Positions 34,985-42,501 of a stretch of DNA of 64,000 nt are shown here, in pieces (position 1 is the first letter of the stretch; every line of letters starts with the position of its first letter). The position numbers and the translations under genes were made by a program. The notes beneath the pieces were generated by a model. That model did not search any database. It was not told the origin of the DNA and was given only the letters and a program-made list of their open reading frames with translations. This stretch comes from CAZCBX01 sp964497185 (GTDB lineage: Bacteria; Bdellovibrionota_G; JALEGL01; JAGRMV01), in assembly GCA_964497185.1 (NCBI GenBank), contig CAZCBX010000001.1:186001-250000 (forward strand). Reading direction: 5' to 3'.

Positions 34985-35013
34985 CTTATAGCTTACCTCT
35001 GCGTAGGACTCAA
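34985..35013 (-). promoter_or_regulatory. promoter of the 34976 lipoprotein gene (near-leaderless)
   Basis: On the - strand: TTGAGT (35013-35008), a 17-base spacer, TATAAG (34990-34985); the A of ATG is nine bases further. Confidence 0.6.
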
Positions 35014-35074
35014 TTGTAAATTGGTCTTTGTTAAAACTTGTACATTGAGGTGCAAACAGCTAAAACCAAGAGAT

Positions 35075-35536
35075 ATGAAGCGAATTCGAAAATTATTTTA
35101 TGAAGAAATTGAATTGGGTTCTTCGTTTGTGACCGTGGCGCGTACCATCACCGAGGCGGACATTGTTAATTTTGCCTGCTTAACCGGTGATTTTAATCCG
35201 CTGCACATGGATGATACCTATGCCAAAGACGGCTTGTTTGGTCAGCGCATTGCCCATGGTCTTTTGGGCCTTTCTGTGGCGGCAGGGCAACAAACCGATG
35301 CACTCGAATATGAAATCCAAGCTTTTATGAATTTAAACTGGACGTTCAAACGGCCCATTTTTATTGGCGATACGGTGTACGTAGAATCAACGGTATCTGA
35401 AAAAAAACCCAGTCGTCAGCCAGGCTCAGGTGTGATCGTTCTTTCGCGTAAGCTGATCAATCAACATGGCAAAGTAACCCAAGAAGGCACATTCCAATTG
35501 TTGGTGGCCGGACAACCCAAAAAAGATGCCAAGTAA
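35075..35536 (+). CDS. MaoC-like (R)-specific enoyl-CoA hydratase
   Basis: A 153-aa hot-dog-fold protein. The catalytic hydratase 2 motif is DFNPLHMDDTYAKDGLFGQRIAHGLL, with the expected Asp and His. FMNLNWTFKRPIFIGDTVYVE follows, typical of MaoC-domain hydratases. It would hydrate trans-2-enoyl-CoA or -ACP to the (R)-3-hydroxy form, or do the reverse. The frame is open from 35021, but ATG 35075 gives the normal N-terminus and fits the promoter TTGTAC-17-TAAAAC (35038-35066), making the message almost leaderless. It overlaps the next gene by 11 bases. Confidence 0.88.
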   Translation: MKRIRKLFYEEIELGSSFVTVARTITEADIVNFACLTGDFNPLHMDDTYAKDGLFGQRIAHGLLGLSVAAGQQTDALEYEIQAFMNLNWTFKRPIFIGDTVYVESTVSEKKPSRQPGSGVIVLSRKLINQHGKVTQEGTFQLLVAGQPKKDAK

Positions 35537-36542
35537 GTTTTTAAAAATGGGTTTGACCGCCCTCATCCTTTGTTTTCTATCGCTGGATGGGTTTGCTCAA
35601 AACAACAGCGACATTGTCATCACCCATCAAGAAACAGTGGATCGCGCGCAAATTGGCTTGGAAAAAAATCGGGTTCGAGATCAGGCCCTTTTAAATGCTT
35701 TGTTGCAAGCCAGCCAAAGCATGGTGCCCGCACAGGCTTACAAAGCCAATCAAGCGCTTATGGAAGCACTGCTTTCACGAAATGTGCAAAACTTTGTCAA
35801 AGATTATCGTTATATCGATCAGGGCTTTCGTGGGCAAAGTTACCGTGTTGAACTGGAAGTCGAACCCCAATGGTTTTTGTTGAAAAATAAATTAACCGAA
35901 TGGGGCATCATTCCTTATAAGGCCACCCCCACACTGGTGATTGAACCCGTTGAGGTGGGCTCCAGCGTCAAAGGCACCCCTTCCAGTCAATATTGGACCC
36001 AGCAATTGGTGGGCCATCTTCAGTCGCTTGGTTTTTCAGCTCAAGCAATTGACAGCAATCAAACCGCCAAGAATTTTGCCTATCAAATTTCGATGAAGCT
36101 GGTGCGTTTAAACGGCCAGGAAGCCGAAGCGGTTTTTTCTTGGGGGGATGCCAAAGGTCAGCAGCGCTTTCAAAAAACTTGGTCGGGTTCACGTCCCTCT
36201 CAAGAATCTCTTTTGGCAGGGATGTTTGCAGTCTTTGTTGTCGAACACACCATGCCCAAGTGGTTTGCACAAAAAGGCGACCAGACACAGTATTTTTTGA
36301 TTTTGGAAGGGATAAAACAGTATCAAGATCTTCAGGCATTAAAGCAGTCTTTGGAACAGCAAAAAAATCTGGTTCGGTCCTTTCAGGACTATAGTTACCG
36401 GGCCGACTCGGTCACGTTGGAGCTGCGTTTGGCAAGCTCGTTGGAAGCGCTCATGCAGTGGCTGTCTGCACAACAAATTGGCACAAAACAACTTTCAATT
36501 GTCGACCGAGAAAACCGCACCTTGCGCCTTCGCCTTCAGTAA
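35526..36542 (+). CDS. hypothetical exported protein (FlgT-like N-terminus possible)
   Basis: A 338-aa protein with a signal peptide (FLKMGLTALILCFLSLDGFA). The mature N-terminus has VDRAQIGLEKNRVRDQALLNALLQAS...YRVELEVEPQ, a pattern reminiscent of the FlgT/DUF2066 family start, where an AR-x-x-A helix follows a beta strand. The resemblance is weak and I do not assign a flagellar role. It starts inside the MaoC-like gene (11-base overlap), so it is cotranscribed with it. It converges on the PilZ-AMIN gene with only 20 bases between stops. Confidence 0.65.
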   Translation: MPSKFLKMGLTALILCFLSLDGFAQNNSDIVITHQETVDRAQIGLEKNRVRDQALLNALLQASQSMVPAQAYKANQALMEALLSRNVQNFVKDYRYIDQGFRGQSYRVELEVEPQWFLLKNKLTEWGIIPYKATPTLVIEPVEVGSSVKGTPSSQYWTQQLVGHLQSLGFSAQAIDSNQTAKNFAYQISMKLVRLNGQEAEAVFSWGDAKGQQRFQKTWSGSRPSQESLLAGMFAVFVVEHTMPKWFAQKGDQTQYFLILEGIKQYQDLQALKQSLEQQKNLVRSFQDYSYRADSVTLELRLASSLEALMQWLSAQQIGTKQLSIVDRENRTLRLRLQ

Positions 36543-36562
36543 CATCGGTGGACTAAAAAATT

Positions 36563-37735
36563 TTATCGATAGAAAAATAAATCCAGCGTATGCGGAAACG
36601 GGCTGGCGTCAAATTCGGCAAAGTCTCCCGTCATAAAAATGGTGACAATGACTTCATTTTTTTCCGACAGCTTGGTGGTGATTTTTTGCAACGGATCGTT
36701 GTCGATCAACATGGTTTCTTTGGCAGTGAGCTTGTTAAGACTTGAAAAAGTAAACTGCAATCGTTTGGGTGAAAGAAGTTTTTCAGATGTGTATTTCTTG
36801 TAATCTCCTTGCCCCAACAAAGTGACTTTTACAAAATCACCTTGGTCTTCAATGGAGATTGTATCAAGTGAACCATTGGCAGGCGCTGACGGAGTGGGGG
36901 TGCTGGGGTTTTCAACGGTAGGCAAAGGAAGCGTTTGTGTGGTCGCAGGTGCTGTTGGCGGCTCGGGCTTAAGAACAATGCCAAAACGCTCTTCCATAAA
37001 ATCCACCCCATGGCGAAAAAATAAAATTAAAAGCGCGCCCAAAATCACCAGTCCCAATGCTCGGTAAATAACGGATAGGCCAAAAGGTTTTTTTGTTTTT
37101 TTGCGCTGTGTGCGTAAATCATCCAGCATGACGTGTTTGGTTTTTCCATCCATGCCATCGGCCTCTTGATGCAAAAGCTCTTCATCCACGGTGGACACTT
37201 TTAATTCGCGACTGTTGTCAGGACTTTGCAGAGACAAAGCGGGGAGCGTATCATCTACGATCATGGTTTTTTCAGGTTCAAGCACGGGCTGGTCATCAAT
37301 TTGTTCAGTGGGCTGCTCCATCACGGAGGGTGTTTTGGTTTTGGCAGGTTTGGTTTTGGTTTTCGGTTTGGGCTGAACTGGTTTGGTTTTAACAGGTTTG
37401 GCTTTGGGCTTGGGTGGTGGCGCGTCTTCGGTTTGGCCGCCTGCCGCTTTGGTTTTATGAATGAATTCTTGAATGCTTTTTTGGGTTTGCTTGGAAGGGT
37501 TGAGAAACGCCACGACCATGCCTTTTTTATTGGCGGATTCGTCGGAGATTTTATGAACAAAACCTTTGAGCAAAATGGGGTGGCTGGTGCCCAGTTTGAG
37601 TTCAAGCAGTAATTCGGTGCCTTGCTCTAACAGTTGAGGCGAAAAGACCAAAATGCCTTTGAGGTTCATTTTGGCCACCAAAAGTAAAAACTCTTGGCCC
37701 GTGCTTAATACAGAAACTTTAACTTTGGCGCGCAC
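36563..37735 (-). CDS. membrane protein with PilZ-like N-terminus and AMIN-like C-terminus
   Basis: A 390-aa bitopic protein. Residues 1-90 look like a PilZ barrel (KMNLKGILVFSPQLLEQGTELLLELKL, with MNLKG at the NxSxxG position). Residues 100-200 are a Pro/Lys/Thr-rich linker. A single membrane helix lies at about 221-240 (SVIYRALGLVILGALLILFF). The C-terminal 100 residues (VKVTLLGQGDYKKYTSEKLLSPKRLQFTF) resemble an AMIN domain, which binds peptidoglycan or outer-membrane secretin partners. The layout suggests cytoplasmic signal sensing linked to an envelope target. Both domain calls are by pattern only. The start is GTG 37735. Confidence 0.65.
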   Translation of the reverse strand: MRAKVKVSVLSTGQEFLLLVAKMNLKGILVFSPQLLEQGTELLLELKLGTSHPILLKGFVHKISDESANKKGMVVAFLNPSKQTQKSIQEFIHKTKAAGGQTEDAPPPKPKAKPVKTKPVQPKPKTKTKPAKTKTPSVMEQPTEQIDDQPVLEPEKTMIVDDTLPALSLQSPDNSRELKVSTVDEELLHQEADGMDGKTKHVMLDDLRTQRKKTKKPFGLSVIYRALGLVILGALLILFFRHGVDFMEERFGIVLKPEPPTAPATTQTLPLPTVENPSTPTPSAPANGSLDTISIEDQGDFVKVTLLGQGDYKKYTSEKLLSPKRLQFTFSSLNKLTAKETMLIDNDPLQKITTKLSEKNEVIVTIFMTGDFAEFDASPFPHTLDLFFYR

Positions 37736-37897
37736 CCAAAAACATTAGCAAAAATATTGTTTTATTCCGAGTAAAATCCAACACATAAGTGGGTCGAGGG
37801 GTGCTTGTGGTAAAAAATTTCAAGTTTTGAGCTTGCAGCTGACTTATTTTACTCCAGTGGGCCCATTGCATATACCAACCTTATGCGTTGAATTGCT

Positions 37898-37926
37898 TTG
37901 TCTTTTGATAAGGGACGCGCTACAAT
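37898..37926 (+). promoter_or_regulatory. promoter of tatA, leaderless
   Basis: TTGTCT (37898-37903), 17 bases, TACAAT (37921-37926). The ATG at 37933 is seven bases after the -10, exactly where transcription should start, and there is no Shine-Dalgarno. Confidence 0.6.
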
Positions 37927-37932
37927 GAGCAA

Positions 37933-38133
37933 ATGTTTGGATTAGGCGCGCCAGAATTATTGTTGATCACCATCGCGATTGTGATTCTTTTTGGTTACAA
38001 GCGCATCCCAGAGCTTTTTGGCGGGGTGGGCAAGGGCATTCGCGATTTCAAAAAAGAACTTCACGCAGACGACGAGCCCAAACCAACGCCACCCCCTGCA
38101 TCTGAAACCAAAACAGAAGATAAATCTGCCTAG
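37933..38133 (+). CDS. tatA: Sec-independent translocase subunit TatA/E
   Basis: A 66-aa TatA-family protein: short N-terminal membrane helix (5-20), the FG hinge, then FGYKRIPELFGGVGKGIRDFKK, the classical amphipathic helix signature, and an acidic Pro-rich tail. TatA oligomers form the pore-like component for export of folded proteins. tatB and tatC are not nearby. The gene is monocistronic, with a likely leaderless transcript, and converges on the - strand gene ending at 38145. Confidence 0.92.
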   Translation: MFGLGAPELLLITIAIVILFGYKRIPELFGGVGKGIRDFKKELHADDEPKPTPPPASETKTEDKSA

Positions 38134-38144
38134 GCGCTCATTTT

Positions 38145-38720
38145 TTAAGGACTTTGAGCAATCACGATTTGATCGACTTCAGGGTCGACGATTTCAATCA
38201 TGGTATCGGCGGTAAATAAGCTTTGTGGTCGAAACCCCTCTTTGCAACAGTCCCATCGTTGATCGGCCACGATCATGCCATTGGCCACTTGCATGATTTG
38301 AAACGATGCCTGCTCAATGTACGTTTCGTTAAAATTAAAAAAGTCCGCACGAATGCGCATGCGTTTGGTTTGTTGATCATCAATCACGGCATGGGTCTCA
38401 TAATCAACCACTTGAACCAATTCATAAGGGCCGTGAAAGCCCTTTTGCACCAATAAATAGATGGCGCTGGGTTTCCAAGGCACACTTAAAATCAGTAGGC
38501 CCAAAAGCAGGCCCAAACCCACCAACACCACCCCGACACCTGCTTGATACAGGCGGCCTTCCAGATTCATTTTGTGGCCAAACCATGGTCGTTTTTGCAT
38601 GGGACGATGGGCCCTTTTGCCCACGAATGAGCCGGTGGCTTCAAAACCTGGATCGGTGTAGGGAATATCTTTGCCTTTATGGCTGGAGATGGGTTCAAAC
38701 TCGTTGGGATCGTATTTCAT
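38145..38720 (-). CDS. hypothetical membrane protein
   Basis: A 191-aa protein with one strong membrane helix (about 68-90, GVGVVLVGLGLLLGLLILSV) and a beta-rich C-terminal region after it. The N-terminal 60 residues are polar (MKYDPNEFEPISSHKGKD). I recognise no domain. ATG 38720 is preferred; the frame continues upstream, but the extension overlaps the divergent gene. It ends 11 bases from tatA. No function is proposed. Confidence 0.65.
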   Translation of the reverse strand: MKYDPNEFEPISSHKGKDIPYTDPGFEATGSFVGKRAHRPMQKRPWFGHKMNLEGRLYQAGVGVVLVGLGLLLGLLILSVPWKPSAIYLLVQKGFHGPYELVQVVDYETHAVIDDQQTKRMRIRADFFNFNETYIEQASFQIMQVANGMIVADQRWDCCKEGFRPQSLFTADTMIEIVDPEVDQIVIAQSP

Positions 38721-38772
38721 GGGGACCAACTTTAAGATACCATTGATCCTTTGTGGATTCAACGATACAACG

Positions 38773-40137
38773 ATGGCAGAGATGACCATGCTTTTTGCAA
38801 AATCCACCCATGCCGATGCACAGCGTGCGCTGTATCAAAAATTAGAAAAACGTTACGGCCTGGCCATGCGCAGCCCAGCGCTTAAAAAAAGCCGGCAGTC
38901 TTGGCACCTCAAGGGGAAACAAGCCACCCATTCGGCATTCACCCGTGCCTTTTCCGCAAGCCAAAGTATTTTGTTTGGCGATCATCGCTTGCGGCTGGAT
39001 CACTCGCGCCAATTGGTTGATTGGTTAACCGTCAAAGGCACGCCCCACGCAAACACCGTTTGGGTGACCAACCGTTTTGATGCAACAGAGCAACAACACC
39101 TGCAAGCATGGCTTGACGACCGACTTTCTTTTCAAGAGCTGCTGACCAAGTTGGATCATCCACCGCAGTCGTTAACCCATGCCCCCCGCATTGAACTGTG
39201 GCCGTGGTTGATGTGGGTAAAAAAACATGGGGTGAACGTGCAATGGCTGACCCCCAAAGGCAGTTTGGCCAAGCAAGCCCAGTCGTTTTATAAAACATGC
39301 TTTGCGCTGCATGCCCAAGGCAAAGCCGTATTGGGCTGGACTGGTTATTTAACTTTGGCGCCATGTTGGTCGAGCCCATTGCCACCGGGCATGATGCGTG
39401 TGGCGTTAGAGCAGCCCGCATTGCATTGGAAACATGCCGCGGGTAGCAAACGCAAACCTTGGTTTCAAAGAGATCAAACATGGGTGCGTTTGGATAGCTT
39501 GCCCATGCTGTCTTTGGAATGTTCTCGTTTGTTCCAAGAGGAGCAAACTTGGTTTTTGTCTCCGGATGCTTGTCATGATGCGATCAAAACGTGTTGGGAA
39601 AACTATGCAGACATGTTTAAAGTGCCCGCACCCAAAAACCCCATTCGAATATGGCACCCCTTCGGCTCAAGTTTTGCGTTGCCCACCCCAATTGCCCGTC
39701 AGCCAAGCGTGCAACGGTTTGTTGAGCGACGCATGGCGCGTGGAGAAAATGTGGTGCTTCCCAATCTGAAGTGGATCATCTTAATGCAGCTGTCTCCAGC
39801 ACTCGTGGCTGAAGAAGCCATGCATGCTTTTCGTTTATTTCCGATGGCTCAACAAACTTATGGCCCGTGGGTGAGTGTATGGGAAGAGGCTTGGGGTATG
39901 TTTGGTAGCTTGTGTGTGGATCCAAACCGGCCTTTGCCCGATCAACAACCCACCGACCTATGGAGCCAGGTGCATATGCGGGGTTATCATTTGGGCGCGG
40001 CCCTGTTTGACCTCTATCACGATGGGCCCAAACAAAAGAAAAAAATCCGCATGCTGTTTGCCAAAGCCACCGTAGATGAAAGCCAAGCACAAAAATGGGT
40101 TTTAGACACCGAAGCATGGGTGGAGAAAGTATTATGA
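38773..40137 (+). CDS. hypothetical protein, possibly ChaN/Tiki-like
   Basis: A 454-aa protein without signal peptide or membrane helices. SILFGDHRLRLDHSRQLVDWL followed by WLDDRLSFQELL and PWLMWVKKHGVNVQWL resembles the sequence order of the ChaN/DUF399 (Tiki) fold: a GE/GD-H motif, a helix with a Q, then a W-x-x-W-x-x-x-x-G-V block. The match is distant and the rest is unassigned. The start is ATG 38773 or 38782; the second fits the putative promoter TTGATC-17-TACAAC (38743-38771) better. It is coupled by an ATGA overlap to the CPBP protease gene, which suggests a joint role. Confidence 0.6.
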   Translation: MAEMTMLFAKSTHADAQRALYQKLEKRYGLAMRSPALKKSRQSWHLKGKQATHSAFTRAFSASQSILFGDHRLRLDHSRQLVDWLTVKGTPHANTVWVTNRFDATEQQHLQAWLDDRLSFQELLTKLDHPPQSLTHAPRIELWPWLMWVKKHGVNVQWLTPKGSLAKQAQSFYKTCFALHAQGKAVLGWTGYLTLAPCWSSPLPPGMMRVALEQPALHWKHAAGSKRKPWFQRDQTWVRLDSLPMLSLECSRLFQEEQTWFLSPDACHDAIKTCWENYADMFKVPAPKNPIRIWHPFGSSFALPTPIARQPSVQRFVERRMARGENVVLPNLKWIILMQLSPALVAEEAMHAFRLFPMAQQTYGPWVSVWEEAWGMFGSLCVDPNRPLPDQQPTDLWSQVHMRGYHLGAALFDLYHDGPKQKKKIRMLFAKATVDESQAQKWVLDTEAWVEKVL

Positions 40138-40712
40138 AGCGACCAGCCCCGTCTATCAATCCCTTGTCTTTTGGGTTGGTGTACTTTGGTTTATTTGTGT
40201 TGGCCATGTTGCTCAACAAAGACGGTCAGCTTATTTTATTTCCCAAGCCGGCTCAAGCGTCCATGGGAGAAGTGGCGTTGGAGCTTTTGTTGGCGGGTGC
40301 ATTGGGCTTATTGGTCGTGGGCATCAGCCAATGGTTGTCCAAATATGTAAAAGCGCTGAAAAATTTAGAGCGTGACTTTGTTTCTATGTTGGGGCCTTTG
40401 AGCATGCAGGATGTTTTCTTTCTTGCGGTGTTTTCCAGCGTGGGCGAAGAGTTTTTGTTTCGCGGCATTGTTCAGCATTATTTGGGTGTGGTGTTGACGG
40501 CCTTGATTTTTGGGCTTCTGCACAGTGCGCCTGGCAAACAGGGACGGGCATGGAGTCTATTTGCCATTACGATGGGTTTGGTTTTGGGGTACAGTTATGC
40601 GTGGACGGAGAATATTCTTGTTCCTGTGGTGATTCATGCGGTGGTGAATTTTTTCAATTTGTGGTTGCTTCGGCGTAGAGCATTCATTGCTCGGGATTCT
40701 GAAAATGGTTGA
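40134..40712 (+). CDS. CPBP-family intramembrane metalloprotease (CAAX-like)
   Basis: A 192-aa polytopic protein with the three CPBP motifs: EEFLFRG (EExxxR), FGLLH (FxxxH) and HAVVNFF (HxxxN), all in hydrophobic helices. The family includes type II CAAX prenyl endopeptidase relatives and bacteriocin-immunity proteases; the substrate is unknown. The ATG overlaps the preceding gene's stop (ATGA). It ends 21 bases before large palindrome element 4. Confidence 0.92.
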   Translation: MKRPAPSINPLSFGLVYFGLFVLAMLLNKDGQLILFPKPAQASMGEVALELLLAGALGLLVVGISQWLSKYVKALKNLERDFVSMLGPLSMQDVFFLAVFSSVGEEFLFRGIVQHYLGVVLTALIFGLLHSAPGKQGRAWSLFAITMGLVLGYSYAWTENILVPVVIHAVVNFFNLWLLRRRAFIARDSENG

Positions 40713-40732
40713 TGTTTTTATGGGTTCGTGGG

Positions 40733-40800
40733 GCCCGATGGCGTCCGCATGCGTTAGTCCTCGCTGCGCTGCACAGACGCGCATGCGGACGCCATCGGGC
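40733..40800 (+). repeat. large extragenic palindrome, element 4 (core type C)
   Basis: Perfect 21-bp arms (40733-40753 and 40780-40800; GCCCGATGGCGTCCGCATGC) enclose a 26-base core containing TAGTCCTCGCTGCGCTGC. The core is related to type B, but the arms are unlike those of any other copy. It lies 21 bases after the CPBP stop. Confidence 0.88.
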
Positions 40801-40841
40801 TGAGGCTTCATTGATGTTGGGATTTGGGGAGTGTTTTAAGG

Positions 40842-40871
40842 ACAAACGCCTTTGGCGTTTGTTTCTTTATT
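40842..40871 (+). terminator. intrinsic terminator, ACAAACGCC family
   Basis: ACAAACGCC (40842-40850), loop TTT, GGCGTTTGT (40854-40862), followed by TTCTTTATTT. It lies 41 bases after the large palindrome and has the same stem as at 28808. Confidence 0.72.
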
Positions 40872-40906
40872 TGGATTGCAGTAGACGAATTGAATGGGTG
40901 TGTGGG

Positions 40907-42031
40907 CTATGATGAAGTTGGGGCGCCGGTGCTGGTTTGGGGAATGATGTAGCATACGTCGAATAGGCTCCAGCTGCCGCAAACATGGCAGGTTTTGGGC
41001 ATGGCATCGTATTGGCTTTGGCATTGTTGACAGGTGTATTTTTTAAAGCTTTGCATGGTTTGGAAAAATCGCTGAAGGGTTTGGCCAACTTTTTCAGGGT
41101 GGTGTGCGTTAAAAAAGCGCAAGGTTTCTTGATGGACTTGCAGGGAGTGGGGCAGCAAATCCAAGGCTTTTTCAAAATAAGTTTGGGCCTGATCCAGTTG
41201 TTTGATTTTTTCGTAGTATTTGCCAATGGCCAACATCACCAGCCCATGATCTGGATTGGACCGAGCAATGTCTTGTAACGCATGGATGTACTCAGAGTAT
41301 TTACCCATGTCGTAGTACAGCGTTTCCATGGTGGAGATGGCAAACTGTGCATCGCGGGGATAGTCACGAATCATTTTTTTTGCGTGCTCAATGCACGCAG
41401 GTTTATTGTCTTCGCGCAAGTAAAGGTGGATCCATGCCAGTTGTTGATAAGGGCTTTGGGCATATTTTTCCGTGCGTTTGAGCAATTTCCGTGCCGTGCC
41501 CAATTGATGGTCCATGATAAAAATAAGCGCCATTTCGCACAGGGCGTGACAGCTTTGTTTGTCACTTTTGCCACGAAGTTTGATGAGCTTTTCCATGGTG
41601 GCCATCATGTCCGTGAATTTTTTTTGTACCCGGTACACTTGCAAAAGCCCTTGCAGGGCATGCGTGTTTTTTGCGTCCAGGGACAAGGCGGATTGAAAAA
41701 AATGTTCGCCATGATCTTTGGTGCCAGACAAAAGATAGTCGTAGCCCATGGTCGCGTACACTTGTGCTTTTTGTGTTTTGCTGATGTCACTGCGATACAG
41801 CTGATTGCGGTGAAGCCGGTAAGCTTTTTGAAACTCACCTTTTTTGCGATAGAGATTGCCCAGCGCGATGAATTCTTCCACGGTTTGTGAGTTTTGTTTC
41901 AGCCGGGTGGAAAAAAAGTCAATGTACTCATCCACCATGGCAGGTAGATCCTGATTGTTTTCTTGGGCAGAATGTTTGGCGTACGTCGGATATGAAAACG
42001 AACGCTTTGAAAGAATCGGTAAATCGCTCAT
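40907..42031 (-). CDS. lapB: LapB-like TPR protein with C-terminal rubredoxin-type zinc motif
   Basis: A 374-aa protein with TPR repeats over most of its length (for example GNLYRKKGEFQKAYRLH, AQVYATMGYDYLLSGTKDHGEHFFQSAL, LAIGKYYEKIKQLDQAQTYFEKALDL). The C-terminal YTCQQCQSQYDAMPKTCHVCGSW is the CxxC...CxxC rubredoxin-like metal site of LapB/YciM. LapB controls LpxC degradation by FtsH and so LPS amount. The N-terminal membrane anchor typical of E. coli LapB is not obvious. The LapA-like gene directly upstream (three-base gap) supports the call. Confidence 0.85.
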   Translation of the reverse strand: MSDLPILSKRSFSYPTYAKHSAQENNQDLPAMVDEYIDFFSTRLKQNSQTVEEFIALGNLYRKKGEFQKAYRLHRNQLYRSDISKTQKAQVYATMGYDYLLSGTKDHGEHFFQSALSLDAKNTHALQGLLQVYRVQKKFTDMMATMEKLIKLRGKSDKQSCHALCEMALIFIMDHQLGTARKLLKRTEKYAQSPYQQLAWIHLYLREDNKPACIEHAKKMIRDYPRDAQFAISTMETLYYDMGKYSEYIHALQDIARSNPDHGLVMLAIGKYYEKIKQLDQAQTYFEKALDLLPHSLQVHQETLRFFNAHHPEKVGQTLQRFFQTMQSFKKYTCQQCQSQYDAMPKTCHVCGSWSLFDVCYIIPQTSTGAPTSS

Positions 42032-42034
42032 GAT

Positions 42035-42388
42035 TTATGCATTGGATTCATCCACCAACGTTGCCACTTCCACTTGAGGATTTTGGGGTAGATCGTCGAT
42101 GGGCAGATTGCGCAATTGTTGAACTTCTGTTTCAAGCTGGTCAATGCGTTGTCGTTGTTTGCGAATCACCAAACTGGTTCGAATGCTGCTTAGACCCAGG
42201 GTTAGCAACATCAACAACACGCCGATGACCAAAGCGCCCAGTACAAAAAGCCAAATGGGATATTGGGGTGTGGAGTATTCAAAAAGATTGACGCGTATAT
42301 GGTCACCGTTCTGGCTCACAAACACCACACAGAGCAACAAAATCACAATGATAAAAAAAATGGTTACGAAGGTTCGAACTTTTTTCAT
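42035..42388 (-). CDS. lapA: LapA-domain membrane protein
   Basis: A 117-aa protein with two membrane helices (about 8-27 and 46-68) joined by a short loop containing NGDHIRVNLFEYSTPQYPIWLFVLGALVIGVLL, the LapA/YciS pattern. A C-terminal coiled coil follows (IRKQRQRIDQLETEVQQL). It pairs with LapB downstream in LPS homeostasis. It is divergent from the yifB/comM gene. Confidence 0.87.
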   Translation of the reverse strand: MKKVRTFVTIFFIIVILLLCVVFVSQNGDHIRVNLFEYSTPQYPIWLFVLGALVIGVLLMLLTLGLSSIRTSLVIRKQRQRIDQLETEVQQLRNLPIDDLPQNPQVEVATLVDESNA

Positions 42389-42501
42389 GATCTTATTTTT
42401 CTATACCTTCCCATCGCATTTGTAAAATCAAGCGAGCAAAATAAGTGTTGGCATCGGGTTTGCAGAGTTTTGTGGCAAATCGCCCAAAAAAGGAGCCAAA
42501 C

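Noticed and set aside
35526..36542. Naming this protein FlgT
   Set aside because: Only the N-terminal pattern is suggestive, and there are no flagellar genes in the window.
37321..37605. Open frames in the Lys/Pro linker region of the PilZ-AMIN gene
   Set aside because: Low-complexity Pro/Lys DNA is open in several frames; these are shadows.
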